From: an uncultured Prevotellaceae bacterium
Lineage (GTDB): Bacteria; Bacteroidota; Bacteroidia; Bacteroidales; Bacteroidaceae
Assembly: GCA_902801375.1 (NCBI GenBank)
Contig: CADCIB010000016.1
Location: 1-64,000 of the forward strand
DNA length: 64,000 bases
Direction: 5' to 3'
This document shows positions 54,886-63,900 of the stretch, one piece after another. Within the stretch, counting starts at the first letter, position 1. Each line of letters opens with the position of its first letter. Below the pieces are notes generated by a model. The model was not told where the DNA came from. It saw only the letters and a program-made list of their open reading frames with translations, and did not search any database. A program made the translations under genes and the position numbers.

Positions 54886-56033
54886 GCCAGTTCAAATTTG
54901 ACTTCACGTTTGACGAACCCATCGTAACTATAGAGGAAGACGATTCAACGAGAATTCACGGTGGGCTTTTCATCGCTTTGTATGATGAGGAATCCTTGAA
55001 ACTTTATCTTGACAAGGGACTTTACGGCTTCTTAATGAAGCCCGTTATGGCCCCTAAGCCAACAGCGCAAAGTCGCTATTATGCCATCCTTGCTGACTAT
55101 GCATGTAGCCGAGAGGGAACAGATGTGTTTTTCTTTCTAAAACGTAAAATCGTTTATGGTGGCAAGATTTACGGCAATAAGGAAGTTGGTTCTTTCTATC
55201 TCAATGGCCAGACAAGTCCATTGGGAAGGAAGGCTGATGCAGATTTGTTCTGGGATGAATCTTTAAGAAAGAGGTATTTTGCAACGGATAAGCCTGGCGT
55301 ATTCAAAGTCGCTAAAGATGGTGGCGACAAGGCGCAACCTTTCATGTTCCAGTTCTACCAGAACGAAAACACTGGTAAATACATCATATCTGACGACTTG
55401 TATTTTGAATTAGGCAAATATCCTTATCCACTGCCATCAAATAGTATGCAGGGGATGGGATTTTGCACATTGACCCCAGGTGAAGTCAAGACACTCAACG
55501 AACTCATATCCCAAAGTGATAAGAAGATTGAGTTTGAAGGATTGGGCGAGATAGACAAAAAAGGTGAAGAAACTGTTTTCAATGACGGATTGATTTCTTT
55601 GGATGAAGATTTGGTCAACGAAGCTCAGCTTGAGTTTACAATACTGGCATCTTTGGAACCATTCGCTGATTTCCTTACGGATGACTATGTGTTGTGCAGA
55701 CAAGTACCAATATCGCCATTCAAGCCGTCAAAAATGGATAGGGCTGATATTTGTTTGTATAGCATGAACAGCCCCATCAAAAACGGCACTGTCCCCAATG
55801 TGGTAATTGAGCTGAAGAAGGAAAGGGCAACAAAACCAGCATATGAGCAAGTGACCCGTTATCTGAAATGGCTGGAAGCTATAACAGACAAAGAGGATTT
55901 TGAGAAAGTTTCAGTTTACATCATTGCTCCCCAAATAGGCAGAATCCGCAAAAGCGCTGTGGACTTGAAGTATCAGAACAAGATAAGAATGTACTCGATA
56001 GAGAATGAAGATTTCGTTGAACTAATCGGATAG
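54882..56033 (+). CDS. Unknown protein with PD-(D/E)xK-like C-terminus
   Basis: 383 residues, not recognised as a family. The C-terminal third carries a nuclease-like pattern: RADICLYS (Asp near 289), then VVIELKKE (Glu309-Leu-Lys311) and AYEQVTRYLKWLE, which fits a PD-(D/E)xK core. The N-terminal part (about 60-115, YYAILADYACSREGTDVFFF then GGKIYGNKEVG) is beta-rich and could be a small recognition domain. It overlaps the methylase stop by four bases and precedes the endonuclease by six, so it belongs to the R-M operon. Possible roles are a second nuclease or a modified-DNA-specific enzyme; neither is established. Confidence 0.8.
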   Translation: MSQFKFDFTFDEPIVTIEEDDSTRIHGGLFIALYDEESLKLYLDKGLYGFLMKPVMAPKPTAQSRYYAILADYACSREGTDVFFFLKRKIVYGGKIYGNKEVGSFYLNGQTSPLGRKADADLFWDESLRKRYFATDKPGVFKVAKDGGDKAQPFMFQFYQNENTGKYIISDDLYFELGKYPYPLPSNSMQGMGFCTLTPGEVKTLNELISQSDKKIEFEGLGEIDKKGEETVFNDGLISLDEDLVNEAQLEFTILASLEPFADFLTDDYVLCRQVPISPFKPSKMDRADICLYSMNSPIKNGTVPNVVIELKKERATKPAYEQVTRYLKWLEAITDKEDFEKVSVYIIAPQIGRIRKSAVDLKYQNKIRMYSIENEDFVELIG

Positions 56034-56039
56034 AAGAAT

Positions 56040-56864
56040 ATGAATAAGGATTTTAATCTTTTTATGTCTCAATTACAAGAGACAAACCAAAGGCTTGATT
56101 TCTTCTGCGACTTTGATAAGATTGCAGCAAATGTAGATAATATCAAATTGAGCCTTTGTATGCTCAATAGCATGATAGGAACAACTGATTTACGAAGAAG
56201 TGTAGAAACAATCTGGAATAGAGATCGTTCTGCATTCAGCGTAATGGATATTCTTATTGCTGTTCGAAGCGAAGGAAAGAAGGTTGTTCTTAACTCTGCT
56301 GGCGATTGCATTATTCTTGATAGACTATTCACCAGTATTGACGGAGTAATGGAGTATCTTGAAGGAACAGGCCTTGCAGATTTGTTCCGTCAAAAGAAAA
56401 TAAACGACTTGGTCGATTATGTCTTTGGAATTGAAACAGGACTCGACAGTAACGCAAGAAAGAATCGCAGCGGTCATGTCATGGAAGGAATGGTGGCAAG
56501 CATCCTGAAGAAAAACGGCATTAAGTTCCGTCAGGAAGTTTACTCAACTGAGTGGTCAAACCTTCAAAGAGTGCTTGGTGATGATGAAAAACGTTTTGAC
56601 TTCGTTATTCAGACTCCAAAGAAGACTTATCTGATTGAAGTTAATTTCTATAGTGGTGGCGGTTCAAAACTGAATGAGGTCGCACGTTCATATTCTGATA
56701 TTGCCCCAAAGATAAATTCGGTGCCTGGATTTGAGTTCGTTTGGATTACTGACGGCATTGGATGGAAGTCAGCAAAGAACAAGCTTCAGGAGGCATATAG
56801 CATTATTCCAAGCATTTACAATCTCACAAGCATAATGGAATTTCTACAAGAAATTAAGGGATAA
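56040..56864 (+). CDS. DpnII/MboI-family restriction endonuclease
   Basis: 274 residues, type II endonuclease of the DpnII family, which cuts unmethylated GATC. Family segments: NARKNRSGHVMEGMVASILK, RFDFVIQTPKKTYLIEVNFY (catalytic D...ExN/K region) and SGGGSKLNEVARSY. Its stop overlaps the following methylase start (TAATG). Confidence 0.92.
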   Translation: MNKDFNLFMSQLQETNQRLDFFCDFDKIAANVDNIKLSLCMLNSMIGTTDLRRSVETIWNRDRSAFSVMDILIAVRSEGKKVVLNSAGDCIILDRLFTSIDGVMEYLEGTGLADLFRQKKINDLVDYVFGIETGLDSNARKNRSGHVMEGMVASILKKNGIKFRQEVYSTEWSNLQRVLGDDEKRFDFVIQTPKKTYLIEVNFYSGGGSKLNEVARSYSDIAPKINSVPGFEFVWITDGIGWKSAKNKLQEAYSIIPSIYNLTSIMEFLQEIKG

Positions 56865-57742
56865 TGATTCCATCGTACTATAAATCTCCCAACAACGACT
56901 TCACATTGATTCAAGGTGATTGCGTTGAAACTTTGTCAAAGTTCAAGTTCGGCTTTGATATGGTGTTTGCTGATCCGCCATACTTCTTGTCTGGTGGTGG
57001 CATATCATGTCAAAGTGGTCAAGTCGTTTGTGTTGACAAAGGGGATTGGGATAAGCCTTCAACTCCTGAAGAAATGGATGCTTTTAATCTGAGGTGGCTT
57101 TCTGCTTGCAGAGACCACATGAAAGATAATGCAACTATATGGATTTCAGGAACACACCATAATATTTTTAGTGTTCAACAACAACTTCTAAAGTTGGGAT
57201 TCAAAATACTGAACGTGATAACATGGGCAAAAACCAATCCACCACCAAACATTTCATGCCGATATTTCACCTATTCTACTGAGTTCATCATCTGGGCAAG
57301 GAAGTCTCAAAAAGTTGCTCACTACTACAATTATGATTTGATGAAGCAACTTAATGGAAACAAACAAATGACTGATGTGTGGCAGTTACCTGCCATAGGT
57401 CGTTGGGAGAAGTCATGTGGTAAGCATCCAACCCAAAAGCCACTTGGTGTATTGGCAAGATTGATTCAAGCCAGTACTAAGCCTGGAGCGTGGATTCTTG
57501 ACCCTTTTAATGGAAGTGCGACAACTGGTATTGCAGCAAACTTACTTGGTAGAAAATACCTTGGGTTAGAAATAGAAGATGAGTTCCTGTCAATGAGTAA
57601 AGCCAGAAGGGAAGAAATAGAGAATTTTGCAGTTCGTAGCGACTATCTTGAAAGATTAGCAAAAGCAAAAATCATATTGCCTCCTAACAACTTCTTTGTA
57701 GTGGACGAGATAGACAATGATTATAATGTACCATGGTTATAA
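56864..57742 (+). CDS. DpnA-like adenine methyltransferase
   Basis: 292 residues, beta-class methyltransferase (catalytic motif before SAM motif): DPPY at 37-40 and DPFNGSATTGIAA near 210. Like DpnA of the Streptococcus DpnII system, it is the second methylase of the operon; DpnA can also act on single-stranded DNA. With the D12 enzyme it would give two independent ways of methylating the same predicted GATC target. Confidence 0.92.
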   Translation: MIPSYYKSPNNDFTLIQGDCVETLSKFKFGFDMVFADPPYFLSGGGISCQSGQVVCVDKGDWDKPSTPEEMDAFNLRWLSACRDHMKDNATIWISGTHHNIFSVQQQLLKLGFKILNVITWAKTNPPPNISCRYFTYSTEFIIWARKSQKVAHYYNYDLMKQLNGNKQMTDVWQLPAIGRWEKSCGKHPTQKPLGVLARLIQASTKPGAWILDPFNGSATTGIAANLLGRKYLGLEIEDEFLSMSKARREEIENFAVRSDYLERLAKAKIILPPNNFFVVDEIDNDYNVPWL

Positions 57743-57783
57743 TTTGAATTCATCATCTTTTCAAGATTGACAACAAATCAAAT

Positions 57784-57837
57784 AAACCCGCTGATTTTCA
57801 GCAGTAATGCCGAAGGTCAGCGGGTTTGATGTTCCCA
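57784..57837. terminator. Inverted repeat after the R-M operon
   Basis: AAACCCGCTGA (57784-57794) and TCAGCGGGTTT (57827-57837) are perfect complements around a 32-base loop that contains CTGATTTTCAGCAG. Likely transcription end. A 36-codon open frame follows (ATG at about 57838) but has no recognisable identity. Confidence 0.55.
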
Positions 57838-57924
57838 GAATGTTCCCATGTAGAGGATGCTTTCGATTATCAACAAGTAGTTCTTTCCAAGCAAAGCGGC
57901 GAGGGTGAGCGATACCTATATAAA

Positions 57925-57956
57925 CAAAAAAACGGCTGACCTTCACAGGCCAGCCG
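57925..57956 (-). terminator. Minus-strand terminator
   Basis: CGGCTGGCC / GGTCAGCCG on the minus strand followed by seven T residues. It would serve the truncated minus-strand gene fragment just upstream (57988-58143). Confidence 0.75.
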
Positions 57957-57987
57957 CTTCAAAAAAACAGTCAAATAACAAAACACA

Positions 57988-58143
57988 TCAATTAAATGCT
58001 TTCTTCCATCCCTTGATGCACGAGGAGCGGTAGTCCTGCATGTCGCAGCCGTTCTCCACGGCGGCCATCGCCAGGACGATGTCTTTCCATAGCCCCATCG
58101 CCATCGGGTTCCAAGGCGGGGGCAGCGGGCTGTCAGAATACCA
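57988..58143 (-). pseudogene. C-terminal fragment of an unknown gene
   Basis: Minus-strand frame ending at TGA 57988-57990: DSPLPPPWNPMAMGLWKDIV, LAMAAVENGCDMQDYRSSCI, KGWKKAFN. It has a normal terminator but no start, and is cut near 58140 where a plus-strand gene fragment begins. The parent family is not recognised. Confidence 0.6.
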
Positions 58144-58730
58144 AGGCTGAGGTGGTGATCGTGGGTATCACACCTGGCAATTCACAGCTGAAGGGTGAGC
58201 GTGTGGGAGTGGAGTTGCGAGAGATTAAGCGCAAGAATGCCTTTGCTGGGAACATGCGACCAAATCTCATCAACATACTGGACTACATCGGCGTGAATAA
58301 CGTGCTGGGCATTGAGTCGTGCCGCACGCTGTGGGAGGAGGACTTCGACCGAGTGGATATGACATCGCTACTGAAGGAGGCGACCTACGAGCTGAAGAAG
58401 GACGGCAGCCGGATGATGTTCAAGGACGTGAAGAAAATTGCAAAGTCGGAGAAACTGACAGCCATGCTGGAAGAGGGATTCGTGAAGGACTGCAGTAGGT
58501 ATGAGAACGATGTGTTATACGTGGCATGCGGTCCTGGCGTTTACGACGTGCTAAAGGGTCTGAAGGAGGAGAAGAAGATAACGGGAACTATTGTTGGCAT
58601 CACTCACCCAAGTGGTGCCAACATGGGCAGGATACAATGCTATCTCGGAAAGGTCGAGCCGAAAGACCAGTCATATCTGTGGTGTGTGGAAAAGGCTAAG
58701 GAGGCCAAGGATATTGTTTCCTCCCTCTGA
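58137..58730 (+). pseudogene. Uracil-DNA-glycosylase-like protein, 5'-truncated
   Basis: From 58137 the frame reads NTKAEVVIVGITPGNSQ (motif A-like) and, near the end, GITHPSGANMGRI (HPSxxN, motif B-like), as in UDG-superfamily proteins. The N-terminal third expected in these proteins is absent. GTG 58152 could start a 192-residue product, but the break point suggests a decayed gene. Confidence 0.65.
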
Positions 58731-59335
58731 AAAGACAGCATAAATTCTTATCATAATTGTCGATGAAGGATCTTTACAAATTCTCATCGACTTTTTTCTG
58801 CGTTCTAGCAAAAGGAATATGTCCCGTGGTGGTGGCCAAAGATTATTTGGATGGTGCCAATAGTTTATAAATACCGTATTTGTATTCCATAAAGCGGTTG
58901 CCGATAGGCATGAGGGTGCGAAACAAGAGCATCGGGCATGTAAAGTGACGCTGATTGCAAGGTGTTTTGACGCAAATCTCAAGGTGTTTTGACGCAAATC
59001 ATTGGGTAAAGTGACGCAAATCATAAATGATTTAGAGTCAAACGAAACCTTAGGTTTTGTTAACCGCTTATATACAATGAGTTACAAGAATTGCTCATTT
59101 TTGGCATTTTTCCAGCCACTGGGAAACTTTTTCTCAAGTCGGGGAGTATTGACCCACTTAAATTCGAAATTTTCTTGACAAAAGAATGGTTTCCGATTGA
59201 CGGATGAACACCAAAACGACGACCGTTTTTTCTCCGGGATTTGTGCAAATAAACAGTGATTCATTTGGTTTTTCGGGATTTTTTCGTATATTTGCATTTC
59301 AAAAAACGAAGGGACAGAGAAAATAAGAAGAAAAC
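58731..59335 (+). other. Intergenic region with direct repeats and a promoter
   Basis: No convincing gene. Two adjacent copies of CAAGGTGTTTTGACGCAAAT (58958 and 58980) plus a third GTGACGCAAATCAT. A consensus promoter at its end: TTTG (59264-59267), spacer 19, TATATTTG (59287-59294), facing the small ORF at 59336. Confidence 0.6.
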
Positions 59336-59461
59336 ATGGAGAACAAGGGACTACTTACCGAGAATTATTTTGACATCCAGAAACAGGCCTGCTGCGCCAC
59401 CGACAAGGAATACGAAGATAAAAAGACAGAGGAACAGAAGGAGAAAATTAAGACAGAGTAA
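59336..59461 (+). pseudogene. Short ORF running into the repeat tract
   Basis: MENKGLLTENYFDIQKQACC then ATDKEYEDKKTEEQ and a stop at 59459. It has a consensus promoter 42 bases upstream. The last 15 codons are repeat-derived (AAAAGACAGAGGAACAGAAG), so this looks like the N-terminus of a gene whose remainder was replaced by the repeat. Family unknown; a genuine 41-residue protein cannot be excluded. Confidence 0.5.
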
Positions 59462-59600
59462 CAAAGGAACAGATGATTAAGAAGACAGAGGAACAGAAGT
59501 AGAAAATAAAGACAGAGTAACAGAGGAACAAAAGAAAGAAGGAAAAGAAAAAGACAGAGGAACAGATGATAAAGAAGATAGAGGAACAGAAGGGCAAGAA
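59417..59600. repeat. Degenerate AAAGACAGAGGAACAG repeats, right tract
   Basis: Irregular copies of AAGACAGAGGAACAGAAG and AAGACAGAGTAACAGAGG, the same wording as the left tract at 52810-52980. Further degenerate TGACCTTCATGAAC words follow (59627-59655). Confidence 0.8.
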
Positions 59601-59726
59601 AAGATGGGTAATGATATAGCAATGGACCTTCATGAACTCCGCTTGACCTTCATGAACATTCCTAACCCCTACGAGCACAGAAATCTTTTTTCAACAACGA
59701 ATTGCACGAATTCCACGAATTATAAT

Positions 59727-60025
59727 GATATTGCGGCTGCAATATCGATTTTCGCATGATTTTCGCTTTTTCGCGTGTTTTCGCATTCCCATTCCATCGC
59801 GTAAACGGTCATTATATTAATCGCGAAATAACGCTAAAAAAACAGACTTACGCGAAAATTGCTTCTCACAGAAAGCACAGAAGTTCTATTACGAACACGG
59901 ATTTCACGGATCTAACGGATTTCTAGATATTGCGTCCGCAATATCCTTTCTGTGATTTCTGTGCTTTCTGTGTGAGATTTTCTTCTCGCGTCTTGCGCGG
60001 ATTCATGATATTGCCTCGCAATATC
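59727..60025. repeat. Three GATATTGC hairpins and a 19-bp inverted repeat
   Basis: GATATTGCGGCTGCAATATC (59727-59746), GATATTGCGTCCGCAATATC (59926-59945) and GATATTGCCTCGCAATATC (60007-60025). The second is centred inside TCTCACAGAAAGCACAGAA (59864-59882) / TTCTGTGCTTTCTGTGTGAGA (to 59977). Between them are words shared with 27450-27505. No gene is seen in 59462-60134. Confidence 0.82.
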
Positions 60026-60134
60026 GATTTTCGCTTCGTTAAACTTTGCTAAATAAATAACAGATTGTTACTAATTTTAATATTGTAATAGTAATTTTGC
60101 ACCAAATGTAAAACTTCCACAGAATAATATTAAA

Positions 60135-60302
60135 ATGAACATACAAAAAGTATCTCAAGCTCTATGCTGTATTATAATCGGTTTGTTGTGTTCGTTCATT
60201 AACGATAAGACAATAGGCCATTCAGCATCGATTAAATTAATTATTATAGCTATTATTGTGATAGTACTTTTTATATTACAATATAAAAAAAAATCCAGAT
60301 AG
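60135..60302 (+). CDS. Small two-helix membrane protein (55 aa)
   Basis: MNIQKVSQALCCIIIGLLCS then FINDKTIGHS and a second hydrophobic run (KLIIIAIIVIVLFILQY) ending KKKSR. Two membrane segments with a positive C-terminus. A -7 TAATTTTG lies at 60092-60099, 35 bases upstream. AT-rich like the island. No family recognised. Confidence 0.55.
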   Translation: MNIQKVSQALCCIIIGLLCSFINDKTIGHSASIKLIIIAIIVIVLFILQYKKKSR

Positions 60303-60485
60303 ATAACAACTGAGATTTTCAAATGCGACTGGTAAAAAACGAAATCTTTCCTGTCGCTGTGATGAAGATATTTATCTGCATTGTAATTAGTGATAGAATT
60401 AATGGAATGCTTTCTGCGTGACATTTTCATTTCACTGCTTCTGCAATGTATGATAAGGTACGCATGTGCGTACATCATTAATCAT
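60303..60485. other. Short AT-rich gap, nothing recognised
   Basis: No promoter, repeat or coding signal of note between the small membrane protein and the dispersed repeat. Confidence 0.5.
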
Positions 60486-60682
60486 AGGAATAACATAGAA
60501 GTTGACCCGAAAGGTTCGCAGGAGTATGAACGCCCCTCAGCCTCCTACAGGAGGTTGCGACCCCCTCTTTACTCCCCCTGTAGGGGGAGGAGAGGTTAGA
60601 ACTGAGCGCAGAAACTAATCACTCCCCGCCTACAGGAGGGGTGAGGGGGAGGTCACGAAAGGTCAATTGCTATATCATTGCC
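60486..60682. repeat. Dispersed ~200-bp element, copy B (inverted)
   Basis: Reverse complement of 27073-27270 with scattered differences and no large indel. It contains CCTCCTACAGGAGG and CTCCCCCTGTAGGGGGAG and ends GGTCAATTGCTATATCATTG. Confidence 0.82.
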
Positions 60683-60692
60683 AAATAAAGAG

Positions 60693-60731
60693 AAGAGGAC
60701 GCGCCCCGCATGATGTGGAGCACGTCCTCTT
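60693..60731 (-). terminator. Terminator downstream of the repeat-domain protein
   Basis: AAGAGGACG (60693-60701) / CGTCCTCTT (60723-60731) with partial inner pairing, then TCTTTATTTGG on the minus strand. Confidence 0.65.
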
Positions 60732-60753
60732 GAACTTATGAAAAAGCTTGATA

Positions 60754-60900
60754 CTCACTTAATCACAACCCTGAGCCAAAAGCTCAGCTTGATGCTCACC
60801 CCACCCCAACCCCTCCCCTTAAAAAGGGGCGGGGAGTGCCTACGGGGTCGCACCTATTAGGCATTGGCGGGGAGTGCTTTATTCTCACTTAATCACAACC
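60754..60900. repeat. GC-rich element flanked by 17-bp direct repeats
   Basis: CTCACTTAATCACAACC occurs at 60754-60770 and 60884-60900; the second copy includes the stop codon of the large secreted protein. Between them lies a CCCCACCCC/GGGGCGGGG element related to 27338-27445. Confidence 0.75.
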
Positions 60901-63900
60901 TTGCGGCCATTGCGGATGACGACGCCCTTCTGCGGGGTATCGATGCGCTGACCATTGAGGTTGTAGGTGTTGCCGTCGGCCCAGTCGATGTTCATCGAAC
61001 GGATGCCCGTAGCAGGAGCGTTCGACTCGACGTCGAGCGTCAGGGTGTTGTCGGCAGCGTTGAAAGTGAAGGTCAGGGTGTAAGTGCCCTCAGGATATTC
61101 CTCTGTGCCGAATACGAAGTTCTGGTTGCCGCTGGCAGGAATCTCGAAGAGACCCCACTGGTGGTTGGCGCGGAGCTTGTACTCGTAGGTCTGAGCAGCA
61201 GCGGCGAAGTCTTCCACAACGAGTGTGAAGATGTTCTCGTCGACGTCGCTCTGTGTCATATCCTGGTCGTTGTCCCAACCGCTGATGTCGCCATCGGTGA
61301 AGAAGTCGCCCACGATGGAGTAGGTGGGAACGAGTTCGCCCGTCTTCTCAGCCTCCAGTATCAGCGTGTTCTCAGCGATGTTGGCGGTGAAGGTGAGGGT
61401 GTAGATGCCCATCTCCTCGAAGGTGTAGCTGTTGTTGCCCTCAGCAGGCAGCTCGAAGATGCCCCACTGCTTGTCGGCGCGCAGCTTGTACTCGTAGGTC
61501 TTGGCAAATGCCTCGAAGTTCTCGACGGTGAGGGTGTAGACATTGGCGTCGTCCTCGCTCTGTGTCATCACCATATCGTTGTCCCAACCACCGGTCAGGT
61601 CGCCCACGATGGCGTACTCATGGGTTTCCTCTTCGGCCACCTCGAACGAGATGGGCTGGAACTGATTGGTGTCGTAGAAGTTGACGTAGAAGCTGCCATC
61701 AGGAATGAGATAGGCAATACCTGTCAGCTGCTTCAGGGTGCAGCCGTCTGTCAGGTTGTAGAGGTCTGCCGTGACTGCATCGAAGAGGTCGTTGATGACC
61801 AGATCTGTGCCGTTGCTGTCAGTGAACGTGATGGTGGGAGAATAGGAGCCTTCGACGACCGACACCTTGACATTCTCGAGTTTCACAAGACGCATGATGT
61901 TCTCGTCAGAGAAAGCCTCTTCGAAGGTGACCACCGGCGGGTTCAGCTCGCTGGTGCCAGCGACGACGACTGTAGAAGGATCGGTCTGTACAGTTGCTAC
62001 CATGAGGGGATAGAGCTCAGCCTTGTTGAGTTTACCCGTGATCTCGCCTGTCAGCACATCGCCAGCATTGAAGGCACTGGGGAACTCGATGCCCTGGAAC
62101 ACCAGGCCACCCGTGTTGTCCTGAATGGCAACCACACTCTCGCCGGCAAAGGTGACGACGGTGTTCTCAGCGAACTTCAGGGTGGCATCCGTCTCGTTGG
62201 CAAGTGCCACGAACGATGCGATGTCTTCCACGACGGGAATCTCGGCATCGGTGAACGTCAGCTTGACATAGTCGCTGTGATAGCTTGTCTGCGAAAGATC
62301 GTCTTTGGTCAGAGAGAGATAGACATCGCCCTTCTCCAAGAAGTCGACACCCTCCTCAGCAGGAACGGGCAGCACGAGGAAGCCAAGGGCATCGACCGTG
62401 ACGGTCTGGCCTGTCCACCAGTCGTACTCTGACTTCATTTCATGTCCCAGGGTGGCAACGCCCTTGTTGTAACCATCGATCAGCGGGAAGAGGTCGGTCT
62501 TCTCAGCTGCCACGAGCAGGTCGTTGTCGGTGACGGCGGGAACATCGCCCACGGCCACACCGACGGTGTAGGTCTTGGCCTCAGTGGCCTTGAGGAGGAT
62601 ACCTGTGTTGGCAGGAACCTTCTCGATCGGCGTGAGAATGATTTCGCTGGCATCGACGTTGGCGTCGTAGTCGTAGAGAATGTTCTTCTTACCAATGTAG
62701 GCCTTGATGCCCTCCACGCCAGTGAAGTCGAGCGGCTGCTCGCAGCTGAAGGTGCGATAGAACAGGGTGCCATCGGTCACCTCGTCGGTCACCACGATGT
62801 CGACGAACTCTGTGGATGCCTGAGCGGGTTCAACCACCAATGTGAGCGTGTGCTCAGAGGTGTTGGCGGTGAAGGTCAGGTTGTAGACACCAGCAGGATA
62901 TCCTTCTGTGCCGAAGACGAAGTTCTGGTTGCCGCTGGCGGGCAGTTCGTAGACGCCCCATGTGCCGTTGGCAGTAGCCTTGTACTCATAAGTCTGGCCC
63001 TCTACCTCGACACCTTCCATGGTGACGGTCCAGACGGCATCGTTCTCAGGATCTTGTGTCATAGCGATACCTTCGGCAGGTTCCCAGGTCATGCCGGGGA
63101 ATGTGCCCACGATGGCCATGCTCTCGATGGGAGAGGCAACGGCAGGAAGCTCCTCGTCGGTGATCTTATAGGCAGCCACCTGGAAACCGTTCTTGGCAGA
63201 AGCTTCGCCAGCCATCGAGGTCGACGAAATGGTCACCTGCTTGTCGTCGCCGAGATAGCCCTGAATCTTCACCAGGGTGACGCCCAGGACGTCGGGCGAG
63301 AAGGTGGGCTGTTCGACAAAGCCGTCGCCGCTGCCCACAGCGTAGGAGAGGATGACGTTGGTGAGGCCGGTAACGGTGATGTTGTCCAGGGCACCGTTTC
63401 TGCCTGTCACAGAGGCGTAGAGCTCAAGCGTGTTCTTCTCTGCATTGGCGAAGGTGAGCGTCAGGAGAGAGTGAGCGTCGCCGGGTCCCGGGTCGACGGT
63501 GGCCAGGTTGGTGCCTGCAGCGAAGTCGGCATTCACGAAAGCGGTGCCGAGAGACTCGTTGAGGGCATCGACGGCAGCGCTGTTGGTCCATTCGCCGGCA
63601 ATATTGCCATTCCAGAACTTACCATTCGGATTACCTTCCGAGTCGTGGCTGAGCAGCAGATGGGTGCCGTCCTTGAGGTCGGCTTCGAAGTTGATCACAC
63701 CACTGACCACGAAGGGATCGGTGACGAAGTCTCTGCCAGGATTGTTGTTACCAAAGGTGACGACTCCACCCACTTCAGGTGCAGCCTCTTTCTTGGTGAG
63801 GGTGAGAGGCTGGAGATAGGTAGTTCCATAGTAGTTGAAGAGATAGCCTACCATGTCGACCACATCGCCATCGGCAGGCAGCTCGACGTTGGTTCCAAGC

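Noticed and set aside
57761-57946. 61-codon minus-strand frame
   Set aside because: Runs through two terminator-like inverted repeats and has no family features.
59060-59297. Minus-strand frames of 62 and 71 codons
   Set aside because: Overlap each other, no domain or promoter, and they cover the promoter of the plus-strand ORF at 59336.
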